A DNA stretch of 64,000 nucleotides from Mycobacteriales bacterium (lineage in GTDB: Bacteria; Actinomycetota; Actinomycetes; JAFAQI01). The stretch lies in the NCBI GenBank assembly GCA_035550055.1, contig DASZRO010000031.1, forward strand, positions 62,001 to 126,000, written 5' to 3'. Of the stretch, positions 8,671 to 17,833 are shown in pieces. The position numbers and the translations under genes were made by a program. The notes under the pieces were generated by a model that searched no databases, was not told the DNA's origin, and saw only the letters and a program-made list of their open reading frames with translations. Numbering within the stretch: position 1 is the stretch's first letter; each line of letters opens with the position of its first letter.

Positions 8671-9662
8671 CGCGCCGATCCTCTCGGCACGATGATGTTG
8701 CCGACCAGGTCGAGGTAGTCGCCTGGGATCGCCCGGTCCAGCAGGAGCGCGAACCGGCGCAGCCCGGCCAACGTCGAGCCGAGCCGGCCGCGCAGCGAGA
8801 CCAGCGTGTCCAGGGTCGGAGCGAGGTCGTCCAGGTCGGTGAGCAGCGTGCCCTGCACGGAGTCGAGCACCTGGGTGGCGGTTCGGCCGAGCGAGGAGAG
8901 CCGGGTCAGCAGCGCGGTGAAGCCCGCCGTGTCGTTGCGCAGGTCCGCGATGCCCGGCCGAAGCGCGGTGAGTCCGCGCACCAGCAGCTGGTGCTGAGCC
9001 GCGAGCTCCTTCGACAACCCGGCGACCGCGGTCAGGGTGTGGTCGATCTCCGCGGTGTGCGCGTCGAGCTGCGACAGCACCCGGTTGAGCCGGGCGATCA
9101 ACGCCCGACCGGTTCGCGCCCGGCCGTCGAGGGCGACGTCGAGCTGCCCGACGATCGTCGAGATCTGGCTGATCCCGCCGCCGTTGAGCACCGCGGAGAA
9201 CGCCGAGAGCAGGTCCTCGATGTCCGGAGCACGGTTCGTGCTCGTCGCGGCGATCTCGTCGCCGTCTTTCAGGTCCTCCGCTGTCGCCGCCCGGGTCGGC
9301 GGCAGCAGGTCGACGTACTCCTCGCCGAGCGGAGTCGTCAGCTCCAGCGTCGCGCGGGTCCCGACCGGCATCCTCGCCGACTGCTCGATGGCCATGTGGA
9401 CGTAGGCGCGGAAGCCCGACGTGGTCAGTGAGGTGACCCGGCCGACCGTGACGTCGTGCAGCTCCACCCGGCCACCGATCGGCAGGCCCGTCGCATCGCC
9501 GAAGACCGCCGTCAACCGGTAGGACGGTCCACTCACCCCCCGACCGACAGAGAAGCTCTGCAGGCCCGGACCGCACCCCGTCACGGTCGCGATGACCACC
9601 AGGCTCAGGGCGATGGCGCGGCGGTGCCGTCGCGGCGTGGCCGGCGGGCGGGTCGCGCTCAT
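8667..9662 (-). CDS. mceE: Mce family lipoprotein, MceE position
   Basis: A 331-residue protein. The start at ATG 9662 overlaps the mceD stop (ATGA). The N-terminus RRHRRAIALSLVVIATVTGC carries a lipobox (V-T-G-C, Cys30), as expected for the MceE (LprK-like) member that is lipid-anchored. The MCE domain spans about residues 43-122 (YRLTAVFGDATGLPIGGRVEL, GEEYVDLLPP in part), followed by ~180 residues of helices. No frameshift or missing element is visible. Confidence 0.87.
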   Translation of the reverse strand: MSATRPPATPRRHRRAIALSLVVIATVTGCGPGLQSFSVGRGVSGPSYRLTAVFGDATGLPIGGRVELHDVTVGRVTSLTTSGFRAYVHMAIEQSARMPVGTRATLELTTPLGEEYVDLLPPTRAATAEDLKDGDEIAATSTNRAPDIEDLLSAFSAVLNGGGISQISTIVGQLDVALDGRARTGRALIARLNRVLSQLDAHTAEIDHTLTAVAGLSKELAAQHQLLVRGLTALRPGIADLRNDTAGFTALLTRLSSLGRTATQVLDSVQGTLLTDLDDLAPTLDTLVSLRGRLGSTLAGLRRFALLLDRAIPGDYLDLVGNIIVPRGSAR

Positions 9663-10705
9663 CGGGCGTCCCCCGCCATGCCGGTCAGGATCTGGCAGAC
9701 CGGGCCGAGCTGCGCGCACAGCTTGCTCACCTGCGCGTTGAAGAACTGGTTGCGACCGAGGTCGGCGTGCCGGGTGAGGATCGCGCCGCCGTGGTTCACC
9801 CGCGCCAGGTTCTGCGCGGCGAGCGGCAGGTTGTCGAGGGTCTCGATGAGCGCGCGCTGATGCTGGAGCAGCACGTTGGTGGTGACGACGAGGTCGTGCA
9901 GGTCGCCATGGAGCGTCGCGCGGTGTGCCTCGAGGAAGCTCGCCAGCGACAGCAGTCCGGTCGAGAGGTTGTCCACGACGCCGGTGATCTGGCCGCGCTC
10001 GGCGGCCAGCTCGGACGACGCCCGCGCGAGGTCGGACTCGAACGACGAGATCCGCCGCACCCGGGTGGCGAGGTTGCTACTGAGCGTGTCGAGATGGGTG
10101 ATAACCGCCGCGAACGCACCACGGTCCTCCGCCAGCGCCCCCGTCGCGGTCGACAGGCCCTCGATGCTCTCGTGCAGGGCGGGCCCGTTGCCGGCGAGGT
10201 TGTTCGAGAGCACCGTGATCAACCGCCCGACCGCGCCCTTCGCGCCCGCCTGCTTCGGACCGAGCGCGTTGAACAGCGTGGTCAGCGACCCCACGAGCTC
10301 GTCGAACTCCGCCGGCTCATGCGTGCGCGCCAACGGCAGCACGTAGTTGTCGGGCATCGTCGGGCCCGTCCCGTCGTAGGCCGGGCTCAGTCCGACGTAC
10401 CGGTCGCTGATCACCGACGGCGGCACGATGTAGGCCTGCGCGTCGAGCGGGATCTTCGTCCCCGCCGGCAGACTCAGCACGACCTTGACCTGGTGGGGCT
10501 GCGGGGTGACCGAGGACACGTCACCGACCGGCAGGCCGAGGATGTCGACGTGGTTGCCGACGTAGATCCCGTTGCTCTCGGTGAAGTACGCCGTGATGTG
10601 CAGCCGCTTGCCGCCGGTCACGAGGTGAATGCCGACGACGACGACCGCCACGACCACAGCGAGCGCCACCGACGCCGCGGTGGCCACGACGACCTGCCGC
10701 CTCAC
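9659..10705 (-). CDS. mceD: Mce family protein, MceD position
   Basis: A 348-residue protein with an N-terminal transmembrane helix (VVVATAASVALAVVVAVVVV), an MCE domain (LHITAYFTESNGIYVGNHVD, ISDRYVGLSPAY in part) and a long helical domain. The C-terminus has a Cys pair (KLCAQLGPVC), possibly a disulfide outside the membrane. The GTG start at 10705 overlaps the mceC stop (GTGA) and is preferred to an upstream in-frame ATG at 10735. Confidence 0.85.
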   Translation of the reverse strand: MRRQVVVATAASVALAVVVAVVVVGIHLVTGGKRLHITAYFTESNGIYVGNHVDILGLPVGDVSSVTPQPHQVKVVLSLPAGTKIPLDAQAYIVPPSVISDRYVGLSPAYDGTGPTMPDNYVLPLARTHEPAEFDELVGSLTTLFNALGPKQAGAKGAVGRLITVLSNNLAGNGPALHESIEGLSTATGALAEDRGAFAAVITHLDTLSSNLATRVRRISSFESDLARASSELAAERGQITGVVDNLSTGLLSLASFLEAHRATLHGDLHDLVVTTNVLLQHQRALIETLDNLPLAAQNLARVNHGGAILTRHADLGRNQFFNAQVSKLCAQLGPVCQILTGMAGDAR

Positions 10706-11694
10706 GAGCAGTCCTTCGCGATCGAGAAGCCACACAACACGTTGTCCGGCAGCAGCAGGTAGGGCAGGTTGATGTCGAGATACGGGCCGTCACCGGAGGC
10801 GTTGACCAGCCCGCGGCTGGCCGGGGCGAGCAGGTCGACGGCATGGCCGAGCACGTGGTCGTCGTTGCGCAGCAGCGTCGTGACGACGTGCAGCCGCGTG
10901 AGCAACGGGCCGAGAGTGGCGGCGTTGTGCGCCACCAGCCGGGCCAGCTCCCGACCGAGCCGGCTCGAGTCGACGAGCAGCTCGTGGATGATCGCCCGCC
11001 GGGCGTGCAGCGTCGCCAGGACTTGGTCGGCGTCGAGGAACAGCTGATCGAGGTCGCTGCGCTGTGAGACCAACGTCGCGGTCACCGACCGCGTGCTGCG
11101 GACGAGGTCTTGGAGCTGGGACTGCCGCGAGACCACCACGTTGGAGATGCCGGCCAACCCGTGCAGGAGCCGGCGAGTGACCGTAGGCGTGTGCGCGAAC
11201 GTCGTGCTGACCGTCGCGAGCGCCTTGCGCAGGGTGGGGATGTCGAGACCGGACACCGTCGCGGACAGTCCGTTGGTGACGTCGGCGAGGTCGAACGGCA
11301 CCTGGGTGCGCGACACCGGAATCGTGGTCGACGGGTCCAGCGTGCCGCCGCCCGCCGGCGTGATCTCGACGTACTTCGTGCCGAGCAGCGTCGCGACCTC
11401 GATCGAGGCTGAGGTGTCCGCGCCGAGGTGGACGCTCTTCGGCAACGTGAAGTCGACCCGGATGACCGCGCTGTCGAGGTGGACCCCGGTGACCGTGCCC
11501 TGCGGGATGCCGGCGACCCGGACGTCGTCACCGGTCGACAACCCGGCGGCTTCGGCGAAGTCTGCCGAGTAGGTGCGGCTGGCGGAGAACAGCGAAACCT
11601 TCGGCAGCAGGATCACCGCCGCGAGGACGCCGACCAGCGCGAGCGTCCCGATCGCGCCGACGACCAGCCGGTTGCGCGAACGAAGCGGCCTCAT
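10702..11694 (-). CDS. mceC: Mce family protein, MceC position
   Basis: A 330-residue protein with one N-terminal membrane anchor (residues ~11-31), an MCE domain (YSADFAEAAGLSTGDDVRVA; ATLLGTKYVEITPAGGG) and a helical C-terminal half ending PDNVLCGFSIAKDCS, with two Cys residues. The ATG at 11694 overlaps the mceB stop. It belongs to the same co-translated run as its neighbours. Confidence 0.85.
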   Translation of the reverse strand: MRPLRSRNRLVVGAIGTLALVGVLAAVILLPKVSLFSASRTYSADFAEAAGLSTGDDVRVAGIPQGTVTGVHLDSAVIRVDFTLPKSVHLGADTSASIEVATLLGTKYVEITPAGGGTLDPSTTIPVSRTQVPFDLADVTNGLSATVSGLDIPTLRKALATVSTTFAHTPTVTRRLLHGLAGISNVVVSRQSQLQDLVRSTRSVTATLVSQRSDLDQLFLDADQVLATLHARRAIIHELLVDSSRLGRELARLVAHNAATLGPLLTRLHVVTTLLRNDDHVLGHAVDLLAPASRGLVNASGDGPYLDINLPYLLLPDNVLCGFSIAKDCS

Positions 11695-12758
11695 CGCGCG
11701 CCGCCTCGGGATGCGCTCCGGCAGACCGCCGAGTGCACGACCGTGCCGTTGATCCGGACGGGTACGACGAGCGACCCGCTCTGCAGCGCCACCGAGCAGA
11801 CGTAGCCGTTGAGCCAGGTGCCGTAGCCGAGGCTGCGGGTGAAGGCGGCCGCGCCGAGCGGGAGCGCCCGCACCGCCGCGGCGAGGATCCGCTGGTTGCG
11901 CACCAGCGTGCCGGCCACGAGGAACAGATCCCCGATGTCGTGGTGCAGGATCGGCTCGCCCTTGTCGAACAGGTCGCTCACCGAGGCGGCGACCTCGTCG
12001 ATGCCGTGCAGGGCGCGCGCGATCTGCCCGCGGTCTGCCGCCAGTCCGTGGGTCAGTGACGTCAGGTCGCCGATCAAGGCCGCCAGGTCGCCGTCGTGGT
12101 CGGCAACGCTGCCCAGCACCACGTCCAGGTTGCTGACGACCTGGCCGATGAGCGCATCGCGGTGGCTGAGGTTGGTCGTGAGGGCTGCCACGTTGCCGAG
12201 CAGCGCGGTGATGCTGCCGCCCTCGCCCTGGAAGTCGGCGACGATGTCGGCGGCGAGCTGGTTGGCCTGCGCCGGTGACAGCGCGGAGAACAGCGGCTTG
12301 AAGCCGTCGAACAGCGTGGTGAGCGACAGCGCGGGTGCGGTGTGGTCGGGATAGAAGACCGCCTCCGGTGCCATCGTCGACCCGCTCGGGCTCGACTGCT
12401 CCAATGACAGGAACCGCGCGCCGAGCAGGTCTTCGTAGCGGATGACCGCCCGGGCGTTGGTGGTGAAGCGCTGGGATCGTTCGACTTCGAACGTCACCAC
12501 CGCGTCGTCGGGATACTGCTTGCCGTCGGGGTAGGTCGTGGCACCGGACAGCCGCTCGCCGGTGACCTTGCCGACGCGGACGCCTGCGATGTCGACGTCG
12601 TCGCCGGGACGCAGCCCGGATGCGTCGGTGAACAGCGCCCGGTAGGTGTAGGTCGAGTGCCCCAGCGGCCGGGTCACGGTGTTGCTGACGATCAGGGTGA
12701 GCAGCACCGACACGACGACGAACAGCGTCAGCTTGACCGCGGCGCCTCGGCTCGTCAC
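11691..12758 (-). CDS. mceB: Mce family protein, MceB position
   Basis: A 355-residue protein. A short basic N-terminus and one membrane helix (TLFVVVSVLLTLIVSN) precede the MCE domain (YRALFTDASGLRPGDDVDIA, YEDLLGARFLSLEQ in part) and a helical domain (about residues 140-310). The tail contains two Cys residues (GYVCSVALQ, SAVCRSA) that may pair. The GTG start overlaps the mceA stop (GTGA). Confidence 0.85.
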   Translation of the reverse strand: MTSRGAAVKLTLFVVVSVLLTLIVSNTVTRPLGHSTYTYRALFTDASGLRPGDDVDIAGVRVGKVTGERLSGATTYPDGKQYPDDAVVTFEVERSQRFTTNARAVIRYEDLLGARFLSLEQSSPSGSTMAPEAVFYPDHTAPALSLTTLFDGFKPLFSALSPAQANQLAADIVADFQGEGGSITALLGNVAALTTNLSHRDALIGQVVSNLDVVLGSVADHDGDLAALIGDLTSLTHGLAADRGQIARALHGIDEVAASVSDLFDKGEPILHHDIGDLFLVAGTLVRNQRILAAAVRALPLGAAAFTRSLGYGTWLNGYVCSVALQSGSLVVPVRINGTVVHSAVCRSASRGGAR

Positions 12759-13918
12759 GGCGACACCAGCAGCGAGAGCAGCGCGAGGATCGGGACGACG
12801 ACCAGCTCCGGCCAGCTGATGGCTCGTGGCTTCCCGACTTGCCGCGCCGACGTCGCGTTGCGCTCAGCGTGCGCTTTGGTGCTCAGGCAGTTCTTGCCTG
12901 GCACTGCGGCGTACCTCGGGCACTCGGCCGGCGTGTAGCCCTGGGTGTCTTGCGGGTTGAGGTCGGGCGCGACCGTGACCTGCAGCCAGGGGCCGTGCCC
13001 GAGCGCCTTCGCCGCTCCGAGCAGGAAGGCCCGCAGCTGCGTGACCCCCTTGACCAGGTTGGTCTGCCGGCTCTGCAACACCGTGATCACCGGTCGCAAC
13101 AGCCCGACCAGCTCGCGCAGCTTGTGCTGGTTGACCCTGAGCAGCCGCCGGGTGCGGTCGGCGACCACCGGGCCGGCCGCGAGCAGCCGCCGGATGGCGG
13201 CCTGGCTGCCGTGGACGGTCTGCGACGTCGCGATTGCGTTGTCGAGTGTCTTCAGCAGGTTCGGCGCGTCACGGCCGAGCTCGTCACTGACCGTGCCGAG
13301 CGTCGCGACGTCGTGAATGAGCTGGGGGGTCTGCGGTGCGACCTGCCTCGTGTAGCGCTCGAGCTCGTCGACGATCGCGCCGAGCTCGGCTCCGCGACCG
13401 TTCAACGCGGTGGCGATCGCGGTCAGCGTCGCGTCGAGCTTGCCCGGGCGAACCGCGGTGAGCAGGCGGTACCCGGCGTCGAGAGCCTGGTCGAGCTCGA
13501 CGGTCGGGGTCGAGGTGTCGGCGACCAGGTGCGCGTCCGCGGGTAGCGCGCGATCGCTCGTCGCCGGCGGCACGAGGTCGACGTAGAGGTCGCCGAACAC
13601 GCTGCGCGGCACCAGGCGCACCGTCACCCCATCGGGGATCTTCGACAGCTGCGACGGGTCGACGTGCAGGGTGAGCACCGCGTCGCTGAGCGTCCGGTGC
13701 ACGCTTGCGACGGAGCCGACCAGCACTCCCCGGTATTCGACCTCGGCGCCCGGCCCGAGCGCCGGCCCGGCCTCCGGCAGCGTGGCCGTGACGACCTTCG
13801 ACGACGAGAACGCGCCGAAGCCGTAGGCGACGCCGACCACGGACAAGCCCAGGACCAGCACGATGAACAGCAGCCCGGCAAGCGCCGTCGCGGCCCGGCC
13901 GCTGCCGAGCCGTGTCAT
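12755..13918 (-). CDS. mceA: Mce family protein, MceA position, with hydrophobic C-terminus
   Basis: A 387-residue protein with an N-terminal anchor (LAGLLFIVLVLGLSVVGVAYGF in part, residues ~13-34), an MCE domain (VTATLPEAGPALGPGAEVEY; VFGDLYVDLVPP) and the usual helical region. Unlike its five paralogues here, it ends in a second hydrophobic stretch (ELVVVPILALLSLLVSP), so both ends may be membrane-embedded. ATG 13918 overlaps the stop of the second yrbE gene; the much earlier in-frame codons (to 14653) lie inside yrbEB and are not used. Confidence 0.85.
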   Translation of the reverse strand: MTRLGSGRAATALAGLLFIVLVLGLSVVGVAYGFGAFSSSKVVTATLPEAGPALGPGAEVEYRGVLVGSVASVHRTLSDAVLTLHVDPSQLSKIPDGVTVRLVPRSVFGDLYVDLVPPATSDRALPADAHLVADTSTPTVELDQALDAGYRLLTAVRPGKLDATLTAIATALNGRGAELGAIVDELERYTRQVAPQTPQLIHDVATLGTVSDELGRDAPNLLKTLDNAIATSQTVHGSQAAIRRLLAAGPVVADRTRRLLRVNQHKLRELVGLLRPVITVLQSRQTNLVKGVTQLRAFLLGAAKALGHGPWLQVTVAPDLNPQDTQGYTPAECPRYAAVPGKNCLSTKAHAERNATSARQVGKPRAISWPELVVVPILALLSLLVSP

Positions 13919-14799
13919 CCGGAGATCCGAACGGAGGGGTTCGCGCCGTACAGCACGAACGTCAGCACGAGATCGAAGATCACGATCGTGACGATGCTGG
14001 TGCGCAGCGCGCGGCCCGCAGCCCGGCCGACGCCCTCCGGACCACCGGTGGCGGTGTAGCCGTAATAGCAGTGCACCAGGGTGACGATGATCGCGAACGC
14101 GACGGCCTTGAGCAGGGAGTAGAACAGCTCCTCCACCGGCAGGAAGCGGTGGAAGTAGTAGAGGTAGGTGCCCTTCGACTGGTGGTTGAGGTAGACCACC
14201 TCGACCTCGGTCGCGACGTACGACGCGAAGAGCCCCACCAGGTAGAGCGGGACGACGGCGGTGAACGCGGCGAGGATGCGCGTGGTCACGAGGTAGGGCA
14301 GCGATGGGATCGCCATCACCTCGAGCGCGTCGACCTCCTCCGAGATCCGCATCGCGCCGAGCTGAGCGGTGAAGCCGCAGCCGACCTGCGCCGCCAGTCC
14401 CACCCCGGCCACGATCGGCGCGATCTCGCGGGTGTTCGCGTACGCCGAGATGACACCGGACAACGGCGCGAGGCCGATGATCTGCAGCCCCTTGAAACCC
14501 TGCAGCCCGAGCTCGCTGCCGGAGAAGAACGACAGCGCGAAGATCACCGCGACGGTGCCGCCGCCGACAAGCAGCGCCCCCGACCCGAAGCTGATCTCGG
14601 CGACCAGCCGCAACACCTCCCGCCAGTACCGCTTCGCGGCGCGCGGGATCCACAGCAGGGCCGCGACGTAGAAGCGCAGCTGGGTACCGAGGTCGACGAG
14701 GGCGTCGATCACTCTCGTCGTGCTTCGCACGACGAGACGCACCGGACGCGGTGGCGCTAGGCCGGCAAGCGGGCCGGCGCTCGGCTGTGTCGTCGTCAT
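13915..14799 (-). CDS. yrbEB: YrbE/MlaE-type permease, second copy (YrbEB)
   Basis: A 294-residue integral membrane protein of the MlaE permease family, the ABC-transporter membrane subunit of Mce systems. The family signature EEVDALEVMAIP is present around residue 160, with about five transmembrane helices around it. It probably pairs with YrbEA as a heterodimer; the ATPase (MceG/Mkl) is not encoded in the window, as is usual. The start at ATG 14799 overlaps the yrbEA stop (ATGA). Confidence 0.9.
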   Translation of the reverse strand: MTTTQPSAGPLAGLAPPRPVRLVVRSTTRVIDALVDLGTQLRFYVAALLWIPRAAKRYWREVLRLVAEISFGSGALLVGGGTVAVIFALSFFSGSELGLQGFKGLQIIGLAPLSGVISAYANTREIAPIVAGVGLAAQVGCGFTAQLGAMRISEEVDALEVMAIPSLPYLVTTRILAAFTAVVPLYLVGLFASYVATEVEVVYLNHQSKGTYLYYFHRFLPVEELFYSLLKAVAFAIIVTLVHCYYGYTATGGPEGVGRAAGRALRTSIVTIVIFDLVLTFVLYGANPSVRISG

Positions 14800-15614
14800 G
14801 GGCCGTGGGGTGGGACGAGGATGAGGTAGATCTGCGAGATCACCGTGTTGGCGACGAACACCAGCAGGAAGCTGATGACGACCGACTGGTTGACGGCGTC
14901 GCCGACCCCCTTGGGGCCCCCTTTCACACTCAGCCCCTTGTAACCCGCGACCAGGGCCGCGATGACGCCGAACACCGCGGCCTTGATCTCACCGACCACG
15001 ATGTCGCTGAACGAGGTGAACTCGGTGAACGTCCGCAGAAAGCTGCCCGGCGTACCGTGACCGACCCAGACCTCGTAGAGGTAGCCGCCGGTCACGCCGA
15101 CGAACAGCACGATGCCGTTGAGCAGGATCGTCACCACGACGGCCGCCGCCAGCCGCGGCGCGACCAGCCGCTCGATCGGCGAGATGCCCATCACCTCGAG
15201 CGCGTCGATCTCGTCCCGGATCTTGCGCGCCCCGAGGTCGGCGCAGATCGCCGATCCGCCGACACCGGCGATCATGAGCGCGGTGACCAACGGAGCGGCT
15301 TCGCGAACGATCGTCAGCGCGTCCACGGCACCGGTATAGGAGTCCGCGCCGATCTGGTGGGCAACCGAGCCGACCTCGACCGCGACCAGGATCCCGAACG
15401 GGATCGCGACCAGCATCGCCGGCAGGATGCAGACGCTGGCGATGAACCAGGCCTGGGAGACGGCCTCCTGCCACGGGAAGGTGCGCCGCGCCATCCCCCG
15501 CATCCCGGCCAGGATCGTGTCGCCGGCGAGGGCGTAGAGGTCACCGGCCGCGCCCAGCCCGGCGCCGGCGTACCCCGCGAGAGCGGCCCGGTCGAAGCCG
15601 CGGGTCTGCGCCAA
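14796..15614 (-). CDS. yrbEA: YrbE/MlaE-type permease, first copy (YrbEA)
   Basis: A 272-residue MlaE-family permease subunit with the signature RDEIDALEVMGISP around residue 138 and five or so membrane helices. The only reasonable start is TTG at 15614, 5 bases after the stop of the SRPBCC gene, so the two genes are almost certainly co-transcribed. Together with YrbEB it would form the inner-membrane channel that receives lipid from the Mce proteins. Confidence 0.88.
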   Translation of the reverse strand: MAQTRGFDRAALAGYAGAGLGAAGDLYALAGDTILAGMRGMARRTFPWQEAVSQAWFIASVCILPAMLVAIPFGILVAVEVGSVAHQIGADSYTGAVDALTIVREAAPLVTALMIAGVGGSAICADLGARKIRDEIDALEVMGISPIERLVAPRLAAAVVVTILLNGIVLFVGVTGGYLYEVWVGHGTPGSFLRTFTEFTSFSDIVVGEIKAAVFGVIAALVAGYKGLSVKGGPKGVGDAVNQSVVISFLLVFVANTVISQIYLILVPPHGP

Positions 15615-15619
15615 GGTGG

Positions 15620-16084
15620 CTACTCGCTCTCGGCGCCGCTCTTCAAAGCCGCGAGAGTCGCCTCCATGTTCTTCCGGTTGTGGTCGGCCCGGTCCGACAC
15701 CCCCATCGCCAGGGCGGACAGCTTGTCCATGACGGGCGTGCGCCGGTCGACCCAGCGTTCGGTGACCCGCGTGGTCTGCCCCTCGGTGGCGAACTCATAC
15801 GACCAGTCGGCGATCTTCAGCGGGCCCACCGTGACGTGGAACGCGAACCGCTTGCCGCGCTCGGCGTCGGTCACCTCGGCCACGGTCGCCCACTTGCGCC
15901 ACCCCATGCCGTTGCGGCCGAGGAACCGCGCGCCGACGGCCGGCCCCGCGGCGCCGCCGAGCCAGCGGCCGCCGCTCGCCTCCGGGCTCCACCGGCCCAT
16001 CTGCGCGAGGTCGCTGACCATGTCGTAGAGGGTGTTCGCGTCGCAGCGGATGTCCGTCGAGACCTCGACCTGCTTGTCTGCCAT
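15620..16084 (-). CDS. SRPBCC (START-like) family protein leading the mce operon
   Basis: A 154-residue soluble protein with the pattern of SRPBCC/polyketide-cyclase-like proteins, a fold with a deep hydrophobic pocket that binds lipids or other non-polar ligands (VSTDIRCDANTLYDMVSDLA; GRWSPEASGG; VTERWVDRR). The ATG at 16084 gives the compact family length; the in-frame ATG at 16093 is equally possible and a start at 16234 would overlap the divergent VOC gene. As the first gene of the mce operon it could bind the imported lipid, which is inference. Confidence 0.75.
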   Translation of the reverse strand: MADKQVEVSTDIRCDANTLYDMVSDLAQMGRWSPEASGGRWLGGAAGPAVGARFLGRNGMGWRKWATVAEVTDAERGKRFAFHVTVGPLKIADWSYEFATEGQTTRVTERWVDRRTPVMDKLSALAMGVSDRADHNRKNMEATLAALKSGAESE

Positions 16085-16193
16085 GGCGGACATATTGGCG
16101 CAAACCAGCCGCCGATGTCGTACTGAGGCGTCTTCCGGATCCTTACCGCGGCAGCCTCGACGAGCCTCGCCCGGTCGGGGGATGCTTCCCACC

Positions 16194-16964
16194 ATGACGT
16201 CGAGCCTTCGCGGCATCCCGTGCTGGATGGACATGATGACCTCGGACGAGGCGAAGACCCGCGAGTTCTACAGCGAGCTGTTCGGGTGGACCGCTGCAGA
16301 GGGAGCGCCCGAGTTCGGCGGCTACTTCATGTTCCTGCGCCACGACGTACCAGTGGCCGGTGCGGCACCGCTGCAGCCCGGTATGGAGGCCGACGAGACC
16401 TGGAAGGTCTACCTCGCCGTCGAGGACGCCCGCAAAACTCTCGCAGTCGCTACCGCGTCCGGCGGCGCCGAGGTCACGCCCGCGATGGACATCGCCGACC
16501 TCGGCACGATGGCGATCATCAGCGATGCCGCGGGTGCCAAGGTCGGGATGTGGCAAGCCGGCACGTTCGCAGGAATCACCGTTCGCGGCGAAGTCGGAGC
16601 CCAGGCGTGGTTCGAGCTGCACACCTTGGCCTACGACGAGAACGTCGCCTTCTACCGCGACGTCTTCGGGTGGGACGCGCACTCGATGTCGGACACCGAG
16701 GAGTTTCGCTACACGACCCTCGGCGAGGGCGACGGTGCAGTGGCCGGGATCAACGACTCGGCGATCCACGCGGGTCCCGACTTCCGTTCGGAGTGGGGCG
16801 TCTACATAGCGGTCGACGACACCGACGCGACCTTGGCGAAGGCGGTCGCGCTCGGCGGCTCGCAAGTCCAGCCGCCGCGAGACTCGCCGTACGGGCGGCT
16901 CGCCGAGATCGCGGACGCCACCGGCTGCCGCATCAAGCTGATGGGCCCCAACACCGAGTCATAA
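16194..16964 (+). CDS. VOC family protein with two glyoxalase-like domains
   Basis: A 256-residue cytoplasmic protein with two tandem VOC (glyoxalase/bleomycin-resistance/dioxygenase) domains. Domain 1 runs about 8-125 (IPCWMDMMTSDEAKTREFYS; FGWTA) and domain 2 about 135-255 (AWFELHTLAYDENVAFYRDV; FGWDA). The double-domain layout resembles the mycobacterial CFP30B (Rv0577) type and related Streptomyces proteins. Function unclear; candidates are methylglyoxal handling or small-molecule binding. ATG 16194 is chosen because the domain starts right after it. Confidence 0.8.
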   Translation: MTSSLRGIPCWMDMMTSDEAKTREFYSELFGWTAAEGAPEFGGYFMFLRHDVPVAGAAPLQPGMEADETWKVYLAVEDARKTLAVATASGGAEVTPAMDIADLGTMAIISDAAGAKVGMWQAGTFAGITVRGEVGAQAWFELHTLAYDENVAFYRDVFGWDAHSMSDTEEFRYTTLGEGDGAVAGINDSAIHAGPDFRSEWGVYIAVDDTDATLAKAVALGGSQVQPPRDSPYGRLAEIADATGCRIKLMGPNTES

Positions 16965-16972
16965 GAGTCGCT

Positions 16973-17031
16973 GCGAGGCCAACCTTTTCGGCGCAATGGG
17001 CCGCTCGATACGCCGATACGGTTGGCCTCGC
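16973..17031. terminator. bidirectional stem-loop between converging genes
   Basis: A perfect 12-bp inverted repeat, GCGAGGCCAACC and GGTTGGCCTCGC, with a 35-base loop that holds a further CGGCG/CGCCG stem. It fills the 68-base gap between the 3' ends of the VOC gene and the DUF559 gene, as a shared terminator would. Confidence 0.6.
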
Positions 17032-17032
17032 G

Positions 17033-17833
17033 TCAGGCGACGGCGGTGAAGGCTTGGCGCAGCTGTGCCAGGAATGCCTGCCGGTCGCCGTAGTAGTCCG
17101 ACGCGCTCATCACGAACACCCGCCAGCCGAGTGCACGCAGCCGGTCTCGACGACGATCGTCATCGCGGCGCTGGTTCCAGTGGTGGGCCCCGTCGTACTC
17201 GACAACGATGCGGCGGTCCGGATACGCGAAGTCGACGCGTGCGACGAACCGGCTCCACTCGTCGAGGACGACGTACTGGGACACGAAGCCGTCGAAGCCA
17301 GCCGAGACGAGCAACAGGCGCAAGCGCGACTCCATCGGGGACTCGCTGCGCGGATCCAACAGCGAAGCGACACGCCGCGCCTGTCGCACGCCTCGCAGGC
17401 CGCTGTGCGAGGCGATGTAGCCCGCGAGCTTGTCGCGGTCCACGAAGTGCTCCCGAGCGATCGCATCAGCGACGACAACCGCCTCGATCAGCGACAGCCA
17501 TCGCGCACAGTCGAACACGGTCCGCAGTGGGCTCGTGACGAGCGCGCCGTGGACAACGACGAGATCCTCAGGCCCGACGGTGACCTCACGGACGAGACAA
17601 CCGGGCCGGGCCTTGCGCCAGCTGCCGTTCCGCCGACCGACCCAGACCAGCTCGTGTCGAGGGTCCTGCGCCTCGATGCCGAACACCCACGCGGCGGTCA
17701 GCCCGCACAGGAAGCCCTTGCGGGCCGCGTAGGGCCGAGTCGCTGATTCCGGCGGCGCGCGCCTGGGTGTAGGTATTCCCAGGAAGCGCGGGCTCGCCCG
17801 CGAATAGAGCACGGTGGGTATTCGACGATCCAT
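17033..17833 (-). CDS. DUF559 (Vsr-like nuclease fold) domain protein
   Basis: A protein of about 266 residues. The last ~110 residues are a DUF559 domain with the very-short-patch-repair-like nuclease core (MESRLRLLLVSAGF; ARVDFAYPDRRIVVEYDGAHH; RRRDRLRALGWRVFV), including the E-Y-D-G-x-x-H motif. The N-terminal half (CGLTAAWVFGIEA; TSPLRTVFDCARWLS) is the region commonly joined to DUF559 in actinobacteria and often labelled AbiEi-like; function unproven. ATG 17833 lies 20 bases inside the divergent esterase gene, so the true start could be GTG 17812 instead. Confidence 0.7.
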   Translation of the reverse strand: MDRRIPTVLYSRASPRFLGIPTPRRAPPESATRPYAARKGFLCGLTAAWVFGIEAQDPRHELVWVGRRNGSWRKARPGCLVREVTVGPEDLVVVHGALVTSPLRTVFDCARWLSLIEAVVVADAIAREHFVDRDKLAGYIASHSGLRGVRQARRVASLLDPRSESPMESRLRLLLVSAGFDGFVSQYVVLDEWSRFVARVDFAYPDRRIVVEYDGAHHWNQRRDDDRRRDRLRALGWRVFVMSASDYYGDRQAFLAQLRQAFTAVA

